A DNA stretch of 37,500 nucleotides from Prorocentrum cordatum (GCA_963575745.1 CAUYUJ010006347.1:224785-262284); one strand, 5' to 3'. Positions 19,319-29,457 are shown, numbered from the stretch's first letter. The notes: a model not told the origin generated them from the letters alone. A program made the numbers and translations.

Positions 19319-19340
19319 TCCGTATCCATTTTGGCTCAAG
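19319..19340 (+). other. Dinoflagellate spliced-leader (DinoSL) relic
   Basis: CGTATCCATTTTGGCTCAAG preceded by TC matches the 22-nt DinoSL at 21 of 22 positions; the one difference is T for G in CGTAGCC. In dinoflagellates this leader is trans-spliced onto nuclear mRNAs. Its presence in the genome at the LINE 5' end shows that the inserted copy was made from a trans-spliced RNA. Confidence 0.88.
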
Positions 19341-19510
19341 GCTATGAACCGCCCGACGACCGCGAGTCGGCCTCGGTCGGCGACTGATGAGCGCGAGGGG
19401 GTTCGCGCTTTGAGGCCTAAGACTCTCTCACCAATTGAGACTCGTGCTGCCCATCTGGGCCCCAGCTTCCGCCGCCCACGTTCCCAGTCCGTTTCTCTCC
19501 TGCGGGTGGG

Positions 19511-20740
19511 ATGCCCGATGGCGCTGCCTCTCTGTTTCGGCGGCCTGGCAAGGCTGGCAAAGCTTCTGGTGGTGCTGGCACTGGGCAACGCAGGCGCGGC
19601 AGCCCACGTGAGGGCGATGACCGCAGTCGCAGCGCAGGCACAGACGACCCCTTCCAGTCCGCCAATGCTGACCCGTGGCGTGCCCGTGGGAACGAGTGCC
19701 AAGGTACGGCCACGGCGATCGCTGCCACTCCGCCTGCGACCCCCAGGACACCACGTAGCAGCGGCCGTGACAGAGCTCACCCTCACCGCGCTCCTGGTTC
19801 TCCTCGGCCTGCTGTTGCTCCTGCTGCGGGGGTGGACGGGCCTGTCCTGCACTCGGAGCTGGAGGAAATCCTTGGTGCCATGCGCGACTCTATCGTCGGT
19901 TACGTATCCGATACCAACAACAAGATGTCCGCCAACATCGCCGCGACCACCACGGCCGCCCTCCGCGTCTTCGGCGAGCGCCAGGCCGCCAAGAATGCGC
20001 AGATCGACCAGCCCCTGCAGGATCTCGACCGCGGCGCGTCGCGCATCCAGAGAGACCAGCAGGAGATGCGCGAGGCCCTGGCGAGGCTGGAGAAGGTGGT
20101 CACGGCGTGCGAGGCGGCAGCACCTGCCCAGCACCTCGGGGGCGTGGCGGACTGGTGCAGGGAGCCCGACAAGTCCATCTTCGTCATCACGGCCAAGGAA
20201 GCGGTCACCTCGGAGGCGGTCCTCGCAAGTGTGCGTCCCTGGCTGGCGGACACCGACATCGAGGATCAGCACTGGTCGCTTGAGGGGGCATCCCCTGGCC
20301 GCCGCCATATTCTCCGCATGCGAGGCGCTGAGGGATTGGCTGCTCGCCGTGTCATCTCGGCCTTCCAGAAGCTCAAGAAGGATGGCTCATGGCGCCGCTT
20401 CACAGCGGCCTCTATCGAGGGAGGCACTCAGGTGCCCATCTTCGTCGGCCTGGACAAATCTCCCCAGGCCATCCGCCGCGAGATCCAGACGAAGCGTCTC
20501 CTCGAGCTCGTGCGAGACGCTGGAGTGGAAGGGCGCTGGCGTGCCAACCGTCATGCTGGAGCCATCGCCGACGGCTCGCAGCCCGTCATCAAGCTGGTCG
20601 TGGGCGAAACAGCAGAGGACCCGACTATCCTTGAGTGGAACTATCGTGCTGTGCATGCTCGCAACCTCCCTCGCGACGCCATCAAGCAGTCATTCGACGA
20701 AGTCTTCGGCTCCACCGAGAAGATCCAGTGGGCTATTTAG
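19511..20740 (+). CDS. LINE ORF1 protein (putative nucleic-acid-binding)
   Basis: A 409-residue protein. The first about 110 residues are rich in Arg, Pro, Ala and Ser and likely disordered and basic. Residues about 113-200 are helix-forming with heptad-like spacing (SELEEILGAMRDSIVGYV, then RDQQEMREALARLEKVV), fitting a coiled coil for multimerisation. The last about 200 residues (KSIFVITAKE, RHILRMRG, QVPIFVGLDKSPQAIRREIQ, IKLVVGET) look like an RRM-type and C-terminal fold, as in L1 ORF1 proteins, which bind the element RNA. The start at 19511 is the first Met in this frame after the stops upstream; an N-terminal part in another frame (from ATG 19344) cannot be excluded. The ORF is intact. 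Confidence 0.72.
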   Translation: MPDGAASLFRRPGKAGKASGGAGTGQRRRGSPREGDDRSRSAGTDDPFQSANADPWRARGNECQGTATAIAATPPATPRTPRSSGRDRAHPHRAPGSPRPAVAPAAGVDGPVLHSELEEILGAMRDSIVGYVSDTNNKMSANIAATTTAALRVFGERQAAKNAQIDQPLQDLDRGASRIQRDQQEMREALARLEKVVTACEAAAPAQHLGGVADWCREPDKSIFVITAKEAVTSEAVLASVRPWLADTDIEDQHWSLEGASPGRRHILRMRGAEGLAARRVISAFQKLKKDGSWRRFTAASIEGGTQVPIFVGLDKSPQAIRREIQTKRLLELVRDAGVEGRWRANRHAGAIADGSQPVIKLVVGETAEDPTILEWNYRAVHARNLPRDAIKQSFDEVFGSTEKIQWAI

Positions 20741-20742
20741 CA

Positions 20743-21980
20743 CCCGTTTCGCTCCCTGGCGAGATCCTGGCGAGTTTCGCGAGTGCGCAGCGATTGGGTC
20801 ATGGAATGCGCGTGCGCTCGTGCATCATGGTGCCACCACGAGGGACGGCAAGTTTCGTCATCTGCTGTCTTACCTCGGACAGGGCACAGCGATGTGCATT
20901 CAGGAGGCGCACGGTAATGCCATTGAATGTATGCAAGAACTTCACCGACATCATGTCCACGCTCAGGTCTTCATGAACTTCGGCGACAGGCGTGACACTG
21001 GTGGAACTGTCATTCTTCTTCCTGGGCGCTTCGCAGCTACTGATGCTCCCAGATACTCTCATGAGATTCTTGTCACTGGCCGAGTTCAGCGACTCAGTGT
21101 TTCAGGCCTTGCATCCGACTCCCTTTCTCCATCGCCCATTATCTATAGCGTCCACAACTTCGGCATCAGTGGCGACGAGATGACTAAGATCGAAGGTCGT
21201 ATTCGTCCAGACATGGCCATGGCCCAGTCGGAGCCGAAGATGGTCACGCTGCTGCTGCTCGGCGACTTCAACCTCATGGTGGCGCCGCCCCTGCTGGTTC
21301 AGACCCCCCTCATCAACAGGGGCCTCGCGCGCTTGGACGATGCTGTGCTTTGGCCACTGGAGCGCCGCTGGAATGATATCTTCTCTGACTTCGTCGAGCT
21401 TGACAATGAGCTCCCCACGCACTTCTGGCGAGAGGAAGGTTCGCCGCCGAAGCTGTCGCAGATTGACAGAGCGTTCTTAGCCTCTGCTTCGTGGCTGGCG
21501 ATACAGCGGCACGTCGCGCTCTCAACGCGTGACCTCCCTGAACGGCTTCATGAGACTGGTCCTAGTGATCATGCGCCTATTGTGGTTACCTTTGCTGGCC
21601 GGCCGCCGGTGCACAGCGAGACGCAACCGATCCCACGTTGCATCTTCAAGAGTCCCGAGTATGCGAGGCAGTATCGGCTCTTAGCCACTCATGTTCACTG
21701 GCATGTTCTTCATCCTTATCAGCGGAGACTTGAGCATAAGCGACTCATGCGTGAAGCTGCTCGTCGGGTGCGGGACAGTGTCTTCAAGCACGGAGCTCAT
21801 GACAACGACTCAAAGTTGCTCGTCTTCCGCTCGATCGCCAGAGCGGCCCGGAGGGGCGATCTCAAGCTGGCGGAGCGCCTGGTCACATCGTCGCCGCTCG
21901 CTGCCGAGCACCTCTTGATCACCAGCAACTCGGTTCTCCCTCTCGAACCCATCGGACTTTGCAGTGGCTTTCGCGGCTGA
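20743..21980 (+). pseudogene. LINE ORF2 part 1: EEP (AP-type) endonuclease
   Basis: The frame beginning right after the ORF1 stop shows the endonuclease/exonuclease/phosphatase motifs in order: GSWNARAL (20799), IQEAHG (Glu at 20904), LLLGDFNLM (21252), SQIDRAFL (21456) and PSDHAPIVV (21561). The enzyme nicks target DNA to prime reverse transcription. There is no Met near the N-terminus, so ORF2 may be translated by reinitiation or frameshifting from ORF1. At about 21930-21980 the frame breaks; reading moves on by one base into the next segment. Confidence 0.82.
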
Positions 21981-22812
21981 GCAGAACATCTTCTCTGAAC
22001 GCCGACTCGCTGATCTCGATCGTCGGGCCCAGGCGGCTCCTCCTGACGGCGCATCGTTCAAGCACATCATCGCCATGAGTCGGGCCACCAGACGGAGGGC
22101 TGCACTCTGGGCCCCATTCAAGCGCACTCTCAAACTTCAGGGACTGCGCCCCCCTGACTCTGGTGGCCCACATGACCTGGGACAGGGAGAGGAAAGAATC
22201 GTGAGTGCTCAAGCTGACGTGTTCGAAGAGTTACGCAAGCACTGGTCGCCGATATTCCAACGTGATCTGCCCGAACACCCCCTTGTGCAGCGCTATCTGG
22301 ACGAGCATCCCGTGGTGATCGACGGCCTCGAGGACATTCGTCTACCAGACTCTCGCGATCTTCAGCGAGCGGCACGTAGGGCTCGCGCCTCAGCCCCTGG
22401 CCCAGACGGACTGCCATATGATGCTTGGAGCTGCTGTGGGTCATCGCGTCCTCTGGAAGACCTGGCGCAGGTGGGGCTCGAGGTCGCGCAGGGATTCCCA
22501 CCGCCGCCTGACCTCAACGACCACCTGATGGTTTTCCTGCCCAAAGGTGCCGAGGCTGACGATCTGGCATCGGGCCCGACTCGCACGCCATCCACGACAA
22601 GACCTCTGGCCCTCAAGAACACGGATGCGAAGCTGCTGGCCGCCAGTGCGAATTACCTCATCAAGTTCGACATCGAGCGCCACTCCCCCTCCTCGCAGAG
22701 GGGGTTCCTACCTGGGCGCAACTTCCTGGACAACATCACCTTGCTCGACACTGCCGCCCGTTGCGTGGGCTTCTCCTCAACCAGGGACCAGTGGACCAGC
22801 GCATGCCGTTGA
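21964..22812 (+). pseudogene. LINE ORF2 part 2: linker and N-terminal reverse transcriptase
   Basis: This frame continues the endonuclease frame after a +1 shift (natural junction near SNPSDFAVAF). It holds the early reverse transcriptase blocks: SAPGPDGLPYDAW, NDHLMVFLPKG, TTRPLALKNTDAKLLA and SQRGFLPGRNFLDNI. It breaks again at about 22775-22800, and the palm domain goes on in the former frame. A one-base loss would explain the second break. Confidence 0.8.
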
Positions 22813-24197
22813 TGGTCCTCTTTGACTTTGGGAACGCTTTCCCTTCCCTCGCCGTTTCTTTCCTGCGCGCAGTGCTGCTGCGGGCTGGCTTCCAGGGCGG
22901 CCTCTACCAGCTCATCATGGGCACGTGCTGGCTGCCGCAGGCCTTCGTATCCATGGAGGGCGAGCTGCGCCGCTTCATGCTAGTCACGGCGGGCATCGCT
23001 CAGGGCTGCCCGCTCTCAGGGTCCCTGTGGGCTGTAGCCATGAACCCCTTCGTGGCCCACATGGAGTACATCCTCGAGCAGTGGGAGTCTTCCGCGGTGG
23101 GCGTCTGCGCGGACGATGTCGGCACGGCCCTGCAGGATCGCAGGCTTCTTCTCCGCCTGCGCAGGGTCTTCACTGCGGCACGCGCATTGGCAGGTCTAGC
23201 CCTGAAGCTGGCCAAGTGCAAGGTCGCGCCCTTGAGTGCCGCATTCTCCGTGGAGCTGGCCATTAACATCAAGGAGTGGCTCGCCCTGGAGTTGCCTGGC
23301 TGGGAGCAGATGGAGTTTGTTCCTTTCGCCAAGTACCTAGGCTATATCCTGGGCCCTGGAGCCACGATCGATGACGTGTGGCAGGAGGCTGGCGCCAAAT
23401 GGATCCATCGCATCCGCGACCTCGCTCGTGAGGGAGCGCCGGTGCACATCACGACTGTGATCTACAATTCGCGCGTGCCCACGGTCCTCAGCTACCTTAT
23501 GCAGCTGTTGCCGCTGCCCCGCGCCCTGTCCAGGCGTGAGGCTTGGGCTTGGCACAAGATCTGGCACTTCCCACCGCAGTCGATCTCGCTCGCTGGACTC
23601 CCGGGAATCGGGAGCTGGTCGACGCTGCGGCCTGCCAGCATGCAAGTCCTCAGCTTGGCCTCTCGCATGCGCGCAGCCATAAGCACGGTCACCAACTGGT
23701 CGCCCCTGCTCAAGGCGCTGCATGAGGCGACGCTCGCCCACGGCAGCCTCGCGGAGGTGGGCTCTGGCTGGTGGTCGCCCGTCTTCTGGAGAACAAAACC
23801 GATCGTGGTCCACATTTCTGAGGCCAGCAGGGCCGCATTCCCTCTGAAGGCTCGCGCCTCGGCCGCCCGCGCTGCCCTGTCCGACCTCGCCGAAGCCTCA
23901 GAACTGGGGCGCGTGAAGGTGCAGAGATCCCTTTCCTCCTCTCTTCGCCTCGCTCTTTACCCCGACGTCCTCCACCTCATTCTTGCTAAGCGCATGGCCT
24001 CGTGGGAGCTCCCATATTCGGAATCGTTCTGGGACGCCCTCAGGGATCTCATTCGCAACGGAGGCCCTCCAGCATGGCAAAGTGCTGTCCTGAAGACGAT
24101 TGTAGGAGGTTGGCTCACCAGCGCACGTTTGCGCTCGTCAGAGATCGGCCTGTGTAGATTCCAATGCGCCCAATGCCGAGACGACATGTTGCACTAG
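22761..24197 (+). pseudogene. LINE ORF2 part 3: reverse transcriptase palm and thumb
   Basis: Palm motif A is FDFGNAFPSL (from 22821). Next is TAGIAQGCPLSGSL, then the catalytic CADD (23106-23117) in place of the usual Y/F-ADD, AKCKVAP, and FAKYLGYILG. The thumb and connection region follow to CRFQCAQC near 24153, where the C-terminal zinc knuckle begins. A stop falls directly after DDMLH at 24195-24197; in the next frame the knuckle continues, so this is a third frameshift rather than the natural end. Confidence 0.82.
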
Positions 24198-24456
24198 ATT
24201 TCATTGCCCTGTCCTTTGGAGGCTTGTATACCATCCTGACCCGCCTCCTGTTTGCCCCTCCACGCGTCTTGGGCTCGATGGTCACCATTCGCCCGAGATC
24301 GTTGAGAGGATTGCGCGGGCTTATCACATATATAATATTGTCCGCACCGCCCCCGCTCTCGGCCCTCTCGACAGTGAAGAGGCTCTAGGGAGGCATCATT
24401 ACAATATACGGCGTGCTGCCCAGACCCTTGTCGAGCACTCTAGAACGCCCTTCTAG
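24186..24456 (+). pseudogene. LINE ORF2 part 4: C-terminal zinc-knuckle tail
   Basis: After a one-base shift the frame reads RFHCPVLWRLVYHPD, completing a C-C-H-C knuckle with CRFQC and MLH of the previous part. It continues with SPEIVERIARAYHIYNIVR and ends with RRAAQTLVEHSRTPF and a TAG at 24454-24456. Short tails with an ARAYHIYN-like helix are common at the end of dinoflagellate LINE ORF2 proteins as far as I recall. Confidence 0.65.
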
Positions 24457-24494
24457 GTCTGTTAGGCGGGACCCGTCTGGACTCCTAAAGGTAC

Positions 24495-24558
24495 GAGTGA
24501 TACATACATACATACATACATACATACATACACACATACATACATACATACATACATA

Positions 24559-24631
<73 letters not shown>

Positions 24632-24632
24632 G
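24495..24632. repeat. CATA and TA microsatellite at the LINE 3' border
   Basis: About 15 CATA units, then about 35 TA units, ending at CGGAGTAGG. The same CGGAGTAGG follows the TA run at 31217-31275. Confidence 0.92.
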
Positions 24633-25375
24633 AGTAGGGCCCGGGGGCGGCCCGGGGCGCTGCCTGTAATCTCCATGGGGGGTGCAGGGCGCCCCCGGGA
24701 GCATCCGAAACGTCACGGAGGGCCCCGGGGACCGCCAGGAACAGTTCGAGACCACCCAAGACGGCCCGCGAGCGCACCAAGACGCGCATAGATAGCCTCA
24801 GGAGTGGCCAGGAAGGCCCGAAGACGTTCCAAGAGAGCTCCACGAGGCCCCGAAGGCATCCCAAGAGGCCTCCCAAGAGAGCCCCGACAAGCCAAAATCG
24901 TTGATTGTTATTGTTTTTCTCTAGGTTTTTGGCCTTCTCGCTTTTTCGGGGTTCCGACGCTCCAAGGCCGTCCAAGAGTCTCCCAGAACCGCTCCAAGAC
25001 GGCCGAAGAGGCCCCCAAGACCGCCCCAAGACGGCCCAAGAGACCCCCAAAATCTTCCCAAGACGGCCCAGGAGAGCCCCAAGATGGCCCAGGAGCCGCC
25101 CAAGACGGTTCCAGGAGAGCCCCGACAGGGCTTCAAGACTGCCTAAGCGAGCCCAGCGGTCCCCAAGAGGGCCCCGCGAGGCCCCAAGAGGCCCCAAAGA
25201 GAGCCCCAGATGGGGAACACGAACTGACATGTCGAGCCCTCGCCCACCAGAAGCTCCCAAGAGGCCCCCAGGAGTCCGCAAGAGGCCTCGAGAGGCCCCC
25301 AGGAAGCTCCAAGAGGCCTCCAAAAGGCGCCGAAGGGGCCCAGCAAGGCTTCCAGACGCTGGTGAGAATGACAAT
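24633..25375 (+). repeat. Degenerate GGCCCAAGA-family repeat (plus orientation)
   Basis: CCAAGACGGCCC, CCCCAAGAGGCCCC and CAAGAGAGCCCC words recur every 10-30 bases for about 650 bases. An AT-rich island with GTTGATTGTTATTG lies at 24895-24935. Other members also have such islands. The Arg/Pro/Lys-rich frames of 200 residues here are repeat products. Confidence 0.75.
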
Positions 25376-25489
25376 GATGATTATGCAGGGCGGCCTCAGG
25401 CCCACAACCTAAATCCCCAATGCTGCTCGCGCGGCATGCAAGACGCCGCGGAGATATCCTCGAGTTCGGCGGGGGAGCTTCGGAGACGA

Positions 25490-26120
25490 CGGTGACGAAA
25501 ATGATGACGATGATGACGACTATTATGAAGTTGACGACGACGACGATGATGATGATGATGGTGATGAGGAAGAAGAGTATGACGATGCTGACAGTGGGCA
25601 TGATGATGATGCTGATGCTGATGATGGTGATCGTGATGCGAGTGATGGTGATGATGATGATGGTGGTGATGCTGACGATCATGATGACGATGACGGTGAT
25701 GCCGTTGAGAATGGTGATGCTGACGATCATTATGATGATGCTGCTGACGGTCAAGATGATAACGCCGATGCTGATAATAATGGTGGCGATGCTGTTTATG
25801 GTGCTTGTGATGCAGGAGTGGGCGGATGATGAAGATGATGACGATGATGATGACGATAACGATGACGACGATCACGACGACGACGACGATAATGATGACG
25901 ATGGCGATGAGGAGGATGATTATGTTGATGATTCAGGTGACGATATTGACGATGATGACGACGATGGCGATGATGACGATGGTGATGACGATGTTGCTGC
26001 TGACGGTGGTGATGGTGACGATTGTCATGATGGTGATGGTCATGGTGATGATGACGATGCCGCTGACGATGACGCCGGATATGATGGTGATGTGGATGGC
26101 GATGATGACGATGACGATTA
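25490..26120. repeat. GAT/GAC microsatellite
   Basis: About 630 bases of imperfect GATGAT, GACGAT and GGTGAT. It gives a poly-Asp plus frame of 236 residues and poly-His/Ile minus frames, none of which I regard as genes. Confidence 0.92.
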
Positions 26121-26126
26121 TCCTAG

Positions 26127-26167
26127 CTAGAACTTGAGCGCGTGCGAAGCGCGCGCGATGGTTCTAG
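26127..26167. repeat. CTAGAAC...GTTCTAG hairpin, copy 1
   Basis: CTAGAAC pairs with GTTCTAG, and inside it GCGCGTGCG faces GCGCGCGC around a GAA loop. It follows a GAT array and precedes CATA/TA repeats, exactly as copy 2 at 31175-31212. A CATA/TATA run occupies about 26168-26212. Confidence 0.7.
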
Positions 26168-26213
26168 TACATACATATATATATATACACATACATACAT
26201 ACATACACATGTG

Positions 26214-26500
26214 GGAGATCCCGGGCCCCGGGCCCCGGGCAGCGACCACCCTTGTAAATGCGTGGTTCCTTCCCCTGGCCGTCCCCAGGGGCTCCCAGAC
26301 GGCCCCAAAACGGACCAGGACAGCTTGGAGACGGGCCCAGGAGGCGCCCAAGATGGTCCAAGAGGGCCCAAGACGCCCAAAGATCGCTACAAGACGCCCA
26401 CGATGACCCCCTAACGGCCCAGGAGGCTTCCATAACGCCCCAAAAGGCCTCCAAGAGGCGTCCCGAGAGGGCCCCGAGACGAAACATTGGTTGATTTCCT
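26214..26500 (+). repeat. GC-rich spacer and short GGCCCAAGA-family block
   Basis: CCCGGGCCCCGGG units are followed by CCAAGATGGTCC and CCAAGAGGGCCC words, ending at an AT-rich GTTGATTTCCTATG island near 26490. From 26500 to 26618 nothing else is recognised. Confidence 0.65.
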
Positions 26501-26618
26501 ATGTTTTTTTTTGGGGGGGTTTTTAATACCCTGTGACGTACCCAGCCCATTTTTATCAATGGAAACGAGGAGTTGGCCGAAATTTGTATGGACAATCGAC
26601 TTGATGTGTAAGCTACTT

Positions 26619-27923
26619 GGGAGGCGTCACTGTGCTGGGCCCCGCAAGCAGGCCTCGAAAGTGGCGACAGTTTCACAGATCGCAGCCCCCCCAGGGATGG
26701 CGAGGTCTAATTTGAATCTGCGTGTGCCGTCACTGTGCTGGGCCCCCCAGCAGGCCTCGAAAGTGGCGACCGTTTCACATATCGAAGCCCCCCAGGGACG
26801 GCGAGGTCTAATTTGAATCTGCGTGTGGGTACCCACTGTGCTGGGCCCCTCAGCAGCCCTCGAAAGTGGCGACAGTTTCACAGATCGCAGCCCCCCAGGG
26901 ATGGGCGAGGTCCAATTTGAGTCTGCGGTGAGTACCCACTGCGCTGGGCCCCCCAGCAGGCCTCTAAAGTGGCGACAGTTTCACATATCGCAGCCCCCCA
27001 GGGATGGCGAGGTCCAATTTGAGTCCGCGGTGAGTGCCCACTGTGCTGTGCCCCTCAGCAGCCCTCGAAAGTGGCGACAGTTTCACAGATCGCAGCCCCC
27101 CCAGTGATGGCGAGGTGGAATCTGAGTCTGCGGTGAGTACCCACAGTGCTGGGCCCCACAGCAGCCCTCGAAAGTGGCGACAGTTTCACAGATCGCAGCC
27201 CCCCAGGGATGGCGAGGTCCCATTTGAGTCTGCGGTGGGTACCCACTGTGCTGTGCCCCTTCAGCAGCCCTCGAAAGCGGCGGCGGTTTCACAGATCGCA
27301 GCCCCCCAGGGATGGCGAGGTCCCATTTGGGTGTGCGGTGAGTAACCCACTGTGCTGGGCCCCATCAGCAGCCCTCGAAAGTGGCGACCGTTTCACAGAT
27401 CGAAGCCCCCCAGGGATGGCGAGGTCCCATTTGAGTCTGCGGTGGGTACCCACTGCGCTGGGCCCCCCAGCAGCCCTCGAAAGTGGGGACAGTTTCACAT
27501 ATCGCAGCCCCCCAGGGATGGCGAGGTCCCATTTGAGTCTGCGGTGGGTACCCACTGTGCTGGGCCCCTCAGCAGCCGTCGGAAGTGGCGACAGTTTCAC
27601 CGATCGCAGCCTCCCAAGGATGGCGAGGTCCCATTTGAGTCTGCGGTGAGTACCCACTGTGCTGGGCCCCTCAGCATCCGTCGAAAGTGGCGACAGTTTC
27701 ACAGATCGCAGCCCCCCAGGGATGGCGAGTTCCCATTTGAGTGTGCGGTGAGTACCCAGTGTGCTGGGCCCCCCAGCAGCCTTCGAAAGTGGCGACAGTT
27801 TCACAGATCGCAGCCCCTCAGGGATGGCGAGGTCCCATTTGAGTCTGCGGTGAGTACCCACTGTGCTGGGCCCCCCCGCAGGCCTCGAAAGTGGCGGCAG
27901 TTTCACAGATCGCAGCCCCCCAG
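26619..27923 (+). repeat. Satellite array, about 103 bp x 13
   Basis: Each unit has GTGCTGGGCCCC, CAGCAGCCCTCGAAAGTGG, CGACAGTTTCACAGATCGC, AGCCCCCCAGGGATGGCGAG and TTTGAGTCTGCGGTGAGTAC. GTGCTGGGCCCC-type starts lie near 26632, 26731, 26838, 26940, 27041, 27145, 27247, 27350, 27452, 27555, 27658, 27757 and 27861. Units differ by a few percent. The long frames on both strands here repeat with the unit and are not genes. The array is related to that at 34436-35285. Confidence 0.93.
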
Positions 27924-28000
27924 CTGGCACGCAGCGACGAGCGAGGCAAAACTCAAGGGGGAAGAGAGGGGCGGGAAGGAAAAAAGGAGACGCGCGAGCA

Positions 28001-28050
28001 GTGCTCTATTCAAAACGAGAACCCAACGCAAGAGGGTTGGGGACAAAAAA
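28001..28050 (+). repeat. Conserved CAAAACGA/CCCAAC hairpin element, copy 2
   Basis: GCTCTATTCAAAACGAGAAC, then CCCAACGCAAGAGGGTTGGG and GACAAAAAA. CCCAAC and GTTGGG form a perfect 6-bp stem. It lies about 80 bases beyond the last unit of the 103-bp array, after a purine-rich linker. Confidence 0.75.
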
Positions 28051-28079
28051 TTTGCGGTTCTCGCGTTTTCAACTTCCTG

Positions 28080-28540
28080 ACGCCCCAAAACGGCCCAGAG
28101 GCCCCCAACATCGCCCCAAAACTACCCCAAAGGCTTCCAAAGAGGGCCCTGAGACTGCCCAAGACGGTCCCAAGACGGCCCAAGGGGTTCTCAGGACGGC
28201 CCAAGGGCCCCCCAAGACGGCTCCCAGAGGGGGCCCCCTCGGGGAGTCCGAACGGAGAGTCCCAGCCTTTGACCCCGAGAGGCCCAAGGGAGGCCCCAAG
28301 AGGCCCCCAAGAGGCCCCCAAGAGGCCCCAAGAGGTCCCCAAGAGGCCCCCAAGACACCCCCAAGAAGCACCCCAGAGGCCCAAACGAGTCCCCAAGAGG
28401 CCTCACAATTGCTTCCCAAAAGGGCCCCCGAGAGCCCTACCACGGGACCCCAACGAACTCTCAAGAGGCCCCTGACCCAAGATATCCGAACAAACCCCCA
28501 AGAAACCCCCAGGAGCCTGCAAGAGGCCCGCCTGCACGCC
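28080..28540 (+). repeat. Degenerate GGCCCAAGA-family repeat (plus orientation)
   Basis: Dense CCCCAAGAGGCCC, CCAAGACGGCCC and CCCCCAAGAGG words over about 460 bases. Confidence 0.75.
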
Positions 28541-28571
28541 TGCACTACCACGCGTCCACCGCTCCGCCAGC

Positions 28572-28960
28572 ATGCCTGACCCTTCCCATCGCCACGCCAG
28601 TTCTTTCCATCAGAAGGTTTGGGACATTTTGTGTGACTCCGGGAGCTCTCGGCCCCAGGGTGCCTCCCATGGGCCGCGCCACGTCGCGAGCGCTCTGGAA
28701 GTGCTCGGAACGTCGAGACTCGCCGCCAGCGACCCGAGCTATCGCCCGAACACCCCCTGCAATGGGGATGATGCGGAGAAAGTCGTCCAGGAGGATGTCG
28801 AGGAGGAGGGGGGAGGAGCATGGATGTGCCATTTACCCCTGCGTTCTCAGAACCTTCTGAAGCCCTTTTTTCACCTTCGGGTGCCCTCGTCGCCACGGCA
28901 CGACGCAGCTCGAGAAATTGGTGCGTTTGGACCCCGGGAGGGGTCTGGGGACCCATTTCG
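28572..28960 (+). other. Coding-like stretch with a possible frameshift, unidentified
   Basis: From 28572 the frame reads MPDPSHRHASSFHQ, later VASALEVLGTSRLAASDPSY and AEKVVQEDVEEEGGG. A G run near 28808 may shift it to a frame reading MDVPFTPAFSEPSEALFSPS and GALVATARRSS. Both parts look protein-like. The second faintly resembles a WD40 strand, but I do not think that is enough. It could be a retroelement remnant or a host exon. Confidence 0.25.
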
Positions 28961-28984
28961 TGCGGATTTTGCCCGAGCGGGGAG

Positions 28985-29457
28985 GGCCAGGAGGAGGAGG
29001 AGGAGGAGGAGGAGGAGGAGGAGGAGGAGGAGGACCACGAGGAGGAGGAGGACCACGAGGAGGAGGAGGAGGAGGAGGAGGAGGAGGAGGAGGAGGAGGA
29101 AGGCGGTCATTGAACCTCTCCGACCTACACCTGGACCCTGGATTTCCTCGGGGGCCCCTTGGGGCCGCTCCCCAGCGGCCTCAATCCTGAGGCAAGGAGC
29201 AGAAGAAGAAGAAGAAGGAGGAGGAGGAGGAGGGCGAGGAGGAGGAGGAGGAGGAGGAGGACGAGGACGAGGACGAGGACAAGGACAAGGAGGACGAAGA
29301 GTAGGAGGAGCGCGCAGAGGAGGAGGAGGAGGAGGAGGAGGAGGAGGAGGAGGAGGAGGAGGAGGAGGAGGACCACGAGGAGGAGGAGGACCACGAGGAG
29401 GAGGAGGGGGAGGAGGAGGAGGAGGAGGAGGAGGAGGAGGAGGAGGAGGAGGAAGAA
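28985..29457. repeat. GGA arrays
   Basis: GGA/GAG runs at about 28988-29100 and 29205-29457, with GACCACGAGG interruptions repeated in both. About 100 bases between them are not repetitive. Confidence 0.88.

Larger units (their letters stand above)
19319..24490 (+). mobile_element. Nearly full-length LINE with spliced leader, ORF1 and decayed ORF2
   Basis: Order: DinoSL (19319-19340), short leader, ORF1 (19511-20740), then ORF2 with endonuclease, reverse transcriptase and a C-terminal zinc knuckle (about 20741-24456), then a short 3' tail. Both borders are CATA microsatellite, so the element either inserted into such a repeat or carries one as its tail. It lacks the RNase H domain seen in the fragment at 7407-9033, so the two are different LINE types. 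Three frameshifts make ORF2 inactive, but all key motifs remain visible, which suggests recent decay. It lies within intron 3 of the proposed WD40 gene. Confidence 0.85.

Noticed and set aside
19344-20740. Long plus frame overlapping ORF1, rich in Leu and Arg
   Set aside because: ORF1 in the other frame has coiled-coil and RRM-like features and natural composition; this one looks like its shadow. The odd fact that it links the SL-proximal ATG to the endonuclease is kept as a finding only.
25420-26130. Poly-Asp frame of 236 residues (and poly-Asp/Met frames near 30.8 kb)
   Set aside because: A direct product of the GAT microsatellite, with no sequence outside the repeat that looks coding.
27289-27930. 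Minus-strand 213-residue frame with repeated SVKLSPLSR
   Set aside because: Repeats exactly with the 103-bp satellite; no evidence of a repeat protein beyond the array.
28840-28920. WD40-like reading FSPSGALVATARRSS
   Set aside because: The resemblance is limited to one strand, with no GH, no W-D at the right spacing and no matching splice phase with exon 3.
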